Origin: Oscillospiraceae bacterium
GTDB taxonomy: Bacteria > Bacillota > Clostridia > Oscillospirales > CAG-272
DNA: 51,062 bases
Assembly: GCA_015063955.1 (NCBI GenBank)
Contig: SVTD01000009.1
Location: 1 to 51,062, forward strand
Direction of reading: 5' to 3'
Shown: piece by piece, positions 45,187 to 51,062 of the stretch
Layout of the letters: the number at the start of each line of letters is the position of its first letter
Position numbering within the stretch: the first letter of the stretch is position 1
Notes under the pieces: model-generated
Database searches by the model: none
Told to the model about the DNA's origin: nothing
The model's input: the letters and a program-made list of their open reading frames with translations, nothing else
Made by a program: the position numbers and the translations under genes

Positions 45187-46524
45187 ATGAGTATGTTCTC
45201 AAGTCTTTCCGAAAAACTGAATAAGGCTTTCGGAAAATTCCGTAATAAGGGTAAGCTTACCGAGGCCGATATTAAAGAAGGAATGCGCGAAATAAAGCTT
45301 GCCCTCCTTGAGGCAGACGTAAGCTTTAAAGTAACGAAGGATTTTATAAAGCAGGTTTCCGAGCGTGCTGTAGGCGCCGAGGTTCTTGAGAGCCTCGTTC
45401 CCTCCCAGCAGATCGTAAAGATCGTAAATGAGGAGCTTATCCGCCTTATGGGCAGCACTCAGTCAAAGCTTGAGATCGCTTCAAATCCTCCGACTGTTAT
45501 AATGATGTGCGGTCTCCAGGGCGCAGGTAAAACAACCCACTCCGCAAAGATCGCGTCACTTTATAAAAAGCAGGGCAAGAATCCCCTTCTCGTTGCCTGC
45601 GATATTTACCGTCCTGCGGCTATCAAGCAGCTTCAGGTAGTAGGTGAAGCGATAGGTGTTCCTGTATTTGAAATGGGCACAGAGAACCCCGTAAAGATCG
45701 CAAAGGAGGCTCTCAGCTACGCAAAGCGACACGGACACGATATGGTATTTATTGATACCGCAGGCCGTCTCCACATTGATGAAGTTCTGATGAATGAGCT
45801 TTCTGAGATCAAAAAGGTAACGAACCCCAATGAGATCCTTCTCGTAGTTGATGCAATGCTCGGTCAGGATGCGGTCAACGTTTCCAAATCCTTCAATGAC
45901 CTCCTTGACATTACGGGCGTAGTTCTCACAAAGCTTGACGGTGATACACGAGGCGGTGCGGCACTTTCCGTCCGTCACGTTACGGGTAAGCCCATCAAAT
46001 TCGTAGGTACAGGCGAAAAGCTTGATACCATCGAGCCCTTCTACCCCGACAGAATGGCATCCAGGATCCTCGGTATGGGCGACGTGCTCACTCTTATTGA
46101 GAAGGCTGAGCAGGCTATAGACCAAAAGAAGGCTGAGGAGCTTGAAAAGAAGATCCGCGAAAACACCTTTACCCTTTCCGATTATCTCGATCAGCTGAGA
46201 CAGCTCAAAAAAATGGGCAGCCTTGAAAGCATTATGGCGATGATGCCCGGTATGAACTCCGGAGCGCTCAAGGATGCAAAGATCGATGAGGGCGCAATGG
46301 CAAAGACCGAGGCGATCATCCTCTCCATGACACAGAAGGAGCGAGACCGCCCCGATATTATCAACGGCTCCCGCCGCAAGCGTATTGCAAAAGGAAGCGG
46401 AACTTCAGTTGAAGAGGTCAACCGCCTTATGAAGCAGTACGAGCAGATGAACAAAATGATAAAGCAGTTCAGCGGTATGGGCAAAAAAGGCAAAAAAAGG
46501 ATGAAAATGCCGTTTAACATATAA
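45187..46524 (+). CDS. ffh: Signal recognition particle protein
   Basis: [59 protein letters not shown]-domain [14 protein letters not shown]. Confidence 0.98.
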   Translation: MSMFSSLSEKLNKAFGKFRNKGKLTEADIKEGMREIKLALLEADVSFKVTKDFIKQVSERAVGAEVLESLVPSQQIVKIVNEELIRLMGSTQSKLEIASNPPTVIMMCGLQGAGKTTHSAKIASLYKKQGKNPLLVACDIYRPAAIKQLQVVGEAIGVPVFEMGTENPVKIAKEALSYAKRHGHDMVFIDTAGRLHIDEVLMNELSEIKKVTNPNEILLVVDAMLGQDAVNVSKSFNDLLDITGVVLTKLDGDTRGGAALSVRHVTGKPIKFVGTGEKLDTIEPFYPDRMASRILGMGDVLTLIEKAEQAIDQKKAEELEKKIRENTFTLSDYLDQLRQLKKMGSLESIMAMMPGMNSGALKDAKIDEGAMAKTEAIILSMTQKERDRPDIINGSRRKRIAKGSGTSVEEVNRLMKQYEQMNKMIKQFSGMGKKGKKRMKMPFNI

Positions 46525-46585
46525 CGGATTTTTATATAAATTAAAACAAAAAACAAAATCAAAAACATTTTTGGAGGACAAAAAA

Positions 46586-46828
46586 ATGGTTAAGATCAGA
46601 CTTAGAAGAATGGGCGCAAAGAAGGCTCCCTTTTACCGTGTAGTTGTTGCAGATTCCCGCTATCCCCGTGATGGCCGTTTCATCGAAGAGGTTGGTACTT
46701 ACAACCCCATGACAGAGCCTGCAACCGTTAAGCTTAACAAGGAAGCAATCGACAAGTGGATCGCTAACGGCGCTCAGCCCACAGACACCGTAAAGGCTCT
46801 TATCGAAAAGTACTCTGACGCTGAGTAA
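46586..46828 (+). CDS. rpsP: 30S ribosomal protein S16
   Basis: [42 protein letters not shown]. Confidence 0.98.
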   Translation: MVKIRLRRMGAKKAPFYRVVVADSRYPRDGRFIEEVGTYNPMTEPATVKLNKEAIDKWIANGAQPTDTVKALIEKYSDAE

Positions 46829-46848
46829 TATCGGCCCGGAGGAAGTCA

Positions 46849-47085
46849 ATGATAGATCTTGTTCGTCTTCTTGAGGATATGGCAAAATCCATCGTTGATA
46901 ACCCTGATGAAGTAAAAGTAAGCCAGGAGATCAACGGTGATAACGTCACATTAACACTCAAGGTCGCTGAGAGCGATATGGGAATGGTCATCGGAAAGCA
47001 CGGCAATATTGCAAGAGCTATCCGTACCGTAACCAAGGCTGCCGCAAAGCTTGCGGACATGAAGGTAAACGTTGAGATAAGATAA
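46849..47085 (+). CDS. khpA: KH-domain RNA-binding protein
   Basis: MIDLVRLLEDMAKSIVDNPDEVKV... MGMVIGKHGNIARAIRTVTKAAA (GxxG KH loop). Confidence 0.95.
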   Translation: MIDLVRLLEDMAKSIVDNPDEVKVSQEINGDNVTLTLKVAESDMGMVIGKHGNIARAIRTVTKAAAKLADMKVNVEIR

Positions 47086-47094
47086 CTCACGATA

Positions 47095-47125
47095 AAAAGA
47101 CTGCCCTTTCGGGCAGTCTTTTTGT
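47095..47125. terminator. Bidirectional terminator between convergent khpA and MATE gene
   Basis: aaaaagactgccc tttc gggcagtcttttt. Confidence 0.9.
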
Positions 47126-47126
47126 A

Positions 47127-48497
47127 TTATGCGGCATCCTTTTTGGGAAATTTGCGCCGCATAAAGATAAAGCATATAAAATGAACCATAAAGGTAATAC
47201 CCCAGGAAAGAGGATATGATAAAAACAGCATAAATTCCGTGTGATATTCGGGGATCCTGAACACCGTGAACACCCAGAGAATGCGAAGTCCGCAGGCACC
47301 CAGAAGCGAGACTACCGTAGGCGTTACGGCATACCCCATTCCGCGGATCGCACCGACTATGCAGTCCATAAGACCGCAGACAAAGTAAAAACAGCAAACA
47401 AGCTTCATTCGCGTAAGCCCCGGATCAAGGATCTCGGGACGGGGGTCATAGATGGAAAGAAGCTGTTCTCCGAAAACAAAGGCAAGATTTCCGAGAAGCA
47501 GACCAGTTACGGCAGAGCTTGCGCAGGAGGTAAAGGCTATCCTGTTCAGGCGGCTGTACTTCCCTGCTCCCACGTTCTGGCTTACAAAGGTGATAGCACC
47601 CTGAGAGAATGCGTTCATTGCAACCCAAACAAAGCCCTCGATGCTTGCGGAAGCGGCACTACCGGCCATTACAACGGGGCCGAAGCCGTTGATGGATGAC
47701 TGAAGCACCACGTTTGAAAGGGCGAAAACAACGCCCTGAAATCCCGCGGGAATGCCTATTCTGAGTATTTTCAGCACGATCTTTTTGTCGGGCCTGAGCT
47801 TTCTTATATCGAATTTATAGCAATCCGTTTCCCTTGCGAGGCAAATTACGATCATAGCGGCAGAAACGACCTGAGAAATAACTGTTGCAAGAGCTACTCC
47901 CGCCACGTCCATTTTAAATACGATAACGAAAATGAGGTTCAGTACAACGTTTACGACTCCTGCGATCGCAAGAAAATACAGAGGCATCTTGGTATCACCC
48001 TTTGAACGGAGGATGGAGCTTCCGAAATTGTAGACGAGCATTGCTATCATTCCGAAGAAATATATCCTCAGATAAAGAGCTGAAAGCTCTCTCACCTCGT
48101 CGGGAGTCTGCATAAGTATAAGAAGATCGTCTGCAAATACGGTGCCAATTAACGTCAGCAAAACTCCGCTTACGATGCTTATAAAGAATGAGGTATGTAT
48201 AGTCTTTGATACTCCCTCGCCGTCCTTTGCTCCCATATAGTGAGCCGTAAGAACGTTCGCACCGGTAGAAAGACCGAGGAAAAGATTGGTCATAAGGTTA
48301 ACGAGAGAGGTGGTAGAGCCAACGGCCGCAAGTGAGTTTTCGCTTGCAAAGTTTCCAACGACAATGATGTCTGCAGCATTAAAAAGAAGCTGAAGAATGC
48401 TTGAGAGCATCAGCGGAAGCACAAGACGCAAAAGCCCCGGCAGTATAGGCCCTGAGCACATATCTATCGAATATTTGTTTTTTGCCAATCCCATCAC
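47127..48497 (-). CDS. MATE family efflux transporter
   Basis: PLMLSSILQLLFNAADIIVVGNFASENSLAAVGSTTSLVNLMTNLFLGLSTGANVLTAHYMGAKD; 12 TM pattern. Confidence 0.95.
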   Translation of the reverse strand: MMGLAKNKYSIDMCSGPILPGLLRLVLPLMLSSILQLLFNAADIIVVGNFASENSLAAVGSTTSLVNLMTNLFLGLSTGANVLTAHYMGAKDGEGVSKTIHTSFFISIVSGVLLTLIGTVFADDLLILMQTPDEVRELSALYLRIYFFGMIAMLVYNFGSSILRSKGDTKMPLYFLAIAGVVNVVLNLIFVIVFKMDVAGVALATVISQVVSAAMIVICLARETDCYKFDIRKLRPDKKIVLKILRIGIPAGFQGVVFALSNVVLQSSINGFGPVVMAGSAASASIEGFVWVAMNAFSQGAITFVSQNVGAGKYSRLNRIAFTSCASSAVTGLLLGNLAFVFGEQLLSIYDPRPEILDPGLTRMKLVCCFYFVCGLMDCIVGAIRGMGYAVTPTVVSLLGACGLRILWVFTVFRIPEYHTEFMLFLSYPLSWGITFMVHFICFIFMRRKFPKKDAA

Positions 48498-48636
48498 CTT
48501 GCTTTGAATAGATATATATATTATAATACCGGATTCGACTCAATACAATGAGAATAACAATTTGTTAACAAAATACTTGCTTATTCAGCTACATGCTGAT
48601 ATAATCAATATAACACTTTTATAAACGGAGAAAGTT

Positions 48637-49740
48637 ATGGAAAAAAGAAGAAACGGCGAAATTGACCTTCTTCGGTTTGTTTTTTCGTTATTTATCGTTA
48701 TTTTTCATTTTAATGAGATCTATAATCACAACGTTTTCTCAAAAGGAAGTATATTTGTTGAATATTTCTTTTTGGTTATGGGCTATCTTATGGCGAGCCA
48801 CGTAAAAAGACGCTCTTATCCTGAAGCAATGTCATCAGGTCAGATCGCTAACGAAACATGGAGATTTACGTATAATAAGATTAAGGTCATATTTCCCTAC
48901 TACGTCAGCGCTGTGATCGGACACATAATTATAAGACATATAATAGTTCACCGTATGAGCTTTCACGATACCGTTGTAGGACTGCTACGAAGCATTCCCA
49001 CCTTTACACTCACCTTCCTAGGTCTGCTTCCCGAGCGTGATACGCAGTTTTACGTAGGTAATACGTGGTTCCTTGCGGCAATGGTGTTCGCTATCCTTAT
49101 ACTCTATCCCATGCTTTTAAAGTCATACGACTTCTCCCTAAAGATCGTCTTCCCTTTCATAAGCATGATATCACTCGGATATCTGTACGCTACCAAAGGC
49201 ACTCTTCTTATCTGGGACGGCTGGACCGGCTTTTGTTATGAGGGCGCGATTAGAGGAATTGCTGAGATTTCCCTTGGAGCAGTTCTTTTCTGCCTCTCAG
49301 AGCTCCTGACCGAAAGATTCAAGAAGGTCATAACGTCGAAAAATATCGTTTTAAAATCAATTTTAACGCTTATTAAGGCGGGATTCTTTGCAATTCTTGT
49401 CATCTATGCATTCGGGTACGATCTCGGCCCCAATTATTCAATTCATGCTCTCCTCATAACCGCCATCGCAGTACTTTTGTCCTTCTCTGACGTTGGATAT
49501 AGCATCCCGGACTCAAAGGTAACAAGATTTTTGGGAAAGCTTGCCCTTCCCATCTTTATCTTCCACGGATTTATGAGATGGACATTCCACGATATCTACC
49601 CGGCAGAGGCAGTTACAGTTAAGATGTTCATATTTATGATAGTGGTAAGCATTGCTTTTTCACTTGTAATGATGTGTCTTACAGACCTTATTATGAAAGG
49701 CCTCAAGGCCCTTGGAAAAACAATATCAAAGCACATTTAA
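48637..49740 (+). CDS. Acyltransferase 3 family membrane protein
   Basis: RNGEIDLLRFVFSLFIVIFHFNEIYNH, SIFVEYFFLVMGYLMA, LALPIFIFHGFMRW; about 10 TM. Confidence 0.9.
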   Translation: MEKRRNGEIDLLRFVFSLFIVIFHFNEIYNHNVFSKGSIFVEYFFLVMGYLMASHVKRRSYPEAMSSGQIANETWRFTYNKIKVIFPYYVSAVIGHIIIRHIIVHRMSFHDTVVGLLRSIPTFTLTFLGLLPERDTQFYVGNTWFLAAMVFAILILYPMLLKSYDFSLKIVFPFISMISLGYLYATKGTLLIWDGWTGFCYEGAIRGIAEISLGAVLFCLSELLTERFKKVITSKNIVLKSILTLIKAGFFAILVIYAFGYDLGPNYSIHALLITAIAVLLSFSDVGYSIPDSKVTRFLGKLALPIFIFHGFMRWTFHDIYPAEAVTVKMFIFMIVVSIAFSLVMMCLTDLIMKGLKALGKTISKHI

Positions 49741-49748
49741 TAAATGGA

Positions 49749-49777
49749 AAGCCCGTAGCAAATAAAGCTACGGGCTT
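49749..49777 (+). terminator. Intrinsic terminator
   Basis: aagcccgtagc aaataaa gctacgggctt attgtt. Confidence 0.8.
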
Positions 49778-49809
49778 ATTGTTAATATGAATCATTTTCA
49801 TAGTTTAAT

Positions 49810-49987
49810 AATTCACTTCGTGAATTGTGAAATATCTCCCTTTGGTCGATGTGAAATGAAATTTGCCCACATTCGCGTCAGCGAATATTTCACATTTGCA
49901 AAGCAAATATTTCACAGCGAAGCTATTTCACTTGCCCGAAGGGCAAATTTCGTTGAAAAAAGCACTTGCGAAAGCAAGTGCTTTTTT
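49810..49987. repeat. Array of short unrelated hairpins separated by an ATTTCAC/GTGAAAT linker, ending in a terminator hairpin
   Basis: attcacttcgtgaat, attcgcgtcagcgaat, atttgcaaagcaaat, agcgaagct, ttgcccgaagggcaa linked by atttcac; final aaaaagcacttgcgaaagcaagtgctttttt. Confidence 0.8.
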
Positions 49988-50048
49988 CTGCGAAAGACGG
50001 GCAATAAGGTGCGTAAACAAGGGTAAAAACGAAGAAAAGGTGCGCAAC

Positions 50049-50195
50049 CTATCCGCTGCATTTGCCCAGCAGCGTTAGTAAAGCTATAATCACAATTGCC
50101 ACCCAAAAGCCACTGGAACAGCCGAGGCCGCCACTGCCGCCGCCCGAGCCGCCACTGGTGCTTTTGAAGGCGTGAAAATCATTCATATCGGGCAT
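50049..50195 (-). CDS. 48-aa Gly/Ser-rich single-TM micro-protein (not in supplied ORF track)
   Basis: Reverse-strand reading MPDMNDFHAFKSTSGGSGGGSGGLGCSSGFWVAIVIIALLTLLGKCSG*; RBS AAGGAGG upstream of the ATG (complement of cctcctt at about 50204-50210). Confidence 0.7.
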   Translation of the reverse strand: MPDMNDFHAFKSTSGGSGGGSGGLGCSSGFWVAIVIIALLTLLGKCSG

Positions 50196-50209
50196 CGCGT
50201 TTTCCTCCT

Positions 50210-50617
50210 TCATACATCATATCCGACCCTGTCTGGTATGTGACCCGTTTCTTGATACAACCGAAAAATTTTAAATATAATTCGCATCGCCATCATGCCG
50301 ACGCCGTTATCCAGTGTTCTCCAACAAAAGTGACTGTTTTCTACCGTGATCTTTCCCTCATTGAATAGTGCCGTGTAGTCAACATCGCGTTCAATTCGTT
50401 TAACGATTAGCTTTTTTCGGCCGCTGGGCATGCGCTTAAGTTTTTCGTGTATTTCTGGTTCGACAAAAGCATTCCTACTAATCGTGATCAAGCCATCATA
50501 TATGTGGTCGGAGTTTCGCAGTTCCTCTACATTTAGGTTATATGCTGCGTACTCATATACCACCGTGTTTTCGTCCTGTAGGGCAATTCTTGCAGCCCCT
50601 CCATAACCGTGGCTCAT
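50210..50617 (-). CDS. Hypothetical protein, translationally coupled to the SWIM protein
   Basis: 135 aa ORF; start overlaps the upstream stop (50614-50617). Confidence 0.65.
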   Translation of the reverse strand: MSHGYGGAARIALQDENTVVYEYAAYNLNVEELRNSDHIYDGLITISRNAFVEPEIHEKLKRMPSGRKKLIVKRIERDVDYTALFNEGKITVENSHFCWRTLDNGVGMMAMRIIFKIFRLYQETGHIPDRVGYDV

Positions 50618-51062
50618 AATGTGAAACTGCCGTTGTCTTTGCCATCGATGGCGAGGGCAAACAGCGTTCCTTTGTTCACTGCTGCAAAGTATCCAGTCTC
50701 ATCGTACTGCGCCGCGTAGTGTTTTTCGATCAGCTCCAGCGTTTCACGCAGCTGCAGCATAGCCGCAAATTCGTGCTTGCAGTTGTAGCTGCAGAAGCAG
50801 GAGCAAATCAGCTGGCTGATCTCACCGTTGCGGTATTCAAACTCCACCTCGTATGCCTCACTGCCTTCGACGATGGCATAGCCCTTGGTGCCGTCGATAC
50901 TGATGTATCTGACCTTGTTTTCCATGTAGTATTCGTGGCCGCGCTCTGCGATCGCTGCGGTGACATTCATACCCTTGAGGTCATCCAGACGGAATGTGGT
51001 ATCGTCGCTGCCGCTGACGAACTCATCGTCTTCCTTTGCCGGTGCCTTAAACCATGTTACCG
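50614..51062 (-). CDS. SWIM zinc-finger domain protein, N-terminus runs off the window
   Basis: LICSCFCSYNCKHEFAAML (CxC...CxH SWIM motif) preceded by RGHEYYMENKVRYISIDGTKGYAIVEGS; reading frame stays open from 50970 to 51062 (VTWFKAPAKEDDEFVSGSDDTTFRLDDLKGMNVTAA). Confidence 0.75.
   Translation of the reverse strand, partial: VTWFKAPAKEDDEFVSGSDDTTFRLDDLKGMNVTAAIAERGHEYYMENKVRYISIDGTKGYAIVEGSEAYEVEFEYRNGEISQLICSCFCSYNCKHEFAAMLQLRETLELIEKHYAAQYDETGYFAAVNKGTLFALAIDGKDNGSFTL

Noticed and set aside
49810-49987. CRISPR array
   Set aside because: Variable units are palindromes and the constant linker is only about 7 nt; lengths irregular and no cas genes
49787-50078. ORFs 49787-50026, 49863-50078 and 49912-50106
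   Set aside because: Translations of the hairpin array; repeat-derived, no protein-like composition
1-51062. Prophage, integrative element, defence island or toxin-antitoxin module
   Set aside because: No integrase, transposase, phage structural, restriction or Cas genes recognised among the ORFs; most of the window is housekeeping and metabolic. The right-edge SWIM set is the only accessory-looking candidate and is incomplete

Overview
Chromosomal segment that looks like a spore-forming, low-to-mid GC Clostridia (Oscillospirales-like; inferred from gene content only). It contains about 47 supportable CDS and no rRNA, complete tRNA, CRISPR array, prophage or transposase. Main blocks in order: a MITE-like hairpin element; meso-DAP dehydrogenase (ddh, -); flavodoxin plus orphan glycyl-radical-enzyme activase; a nucleoside salvage operon (deoC-deoD-deoB-cdd-udp) continuing into a lipoprotein and a secreted C-type-lectin-domain protein; nusB / TsaD-like paralog / xseA-xseB-ispA-tlyA-nadK-argR-recN; tyrS, YjjG-type HAD, murB, short whiA, dnaE; PBP1A; lipoprotein; a sporulation group (spoIVA, dpaA, dpaB, spoIIID) with a DtxR/MntR-type regulator; a carbohydrate block (xylA-xylB, two sialidase-fold (BNR/Asp-box) paralogs flanking a lipoprotein, GH43, aldo/keto reductase); coaX plus an ECF S-component; a small flavodoxin-like protein; ylxM-ffh-rpsP-khpA; MATE exporter; acyltransferase-3; a hairpin array; and a right-edge set of uncharacterised minus-strand genes (SWIM zinc-finger protein, unknown protein, and a 48-aa Gly/Ser-rich single-TM peptide absent from the ORF track). 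The most promising unexplained signals are (1) a compact three-way-junction RNA, folded by hand, that embeds the Shine-Dalgarno of the ECF S-component gene (43440-43506), (2) the coaX leader with a possible pseudoknot and an exact 14-mer repeated on both sides of the gene, (3) the right-edge SWIM/unknown/micro-protein set, (4) the C-type-lectin and lipoprotein genes appended to the deo operon, and (5) the paired non-canonical sialidase-fold enzymes in a xylose/GH43 context. All family calls are by eye; no database search was run.
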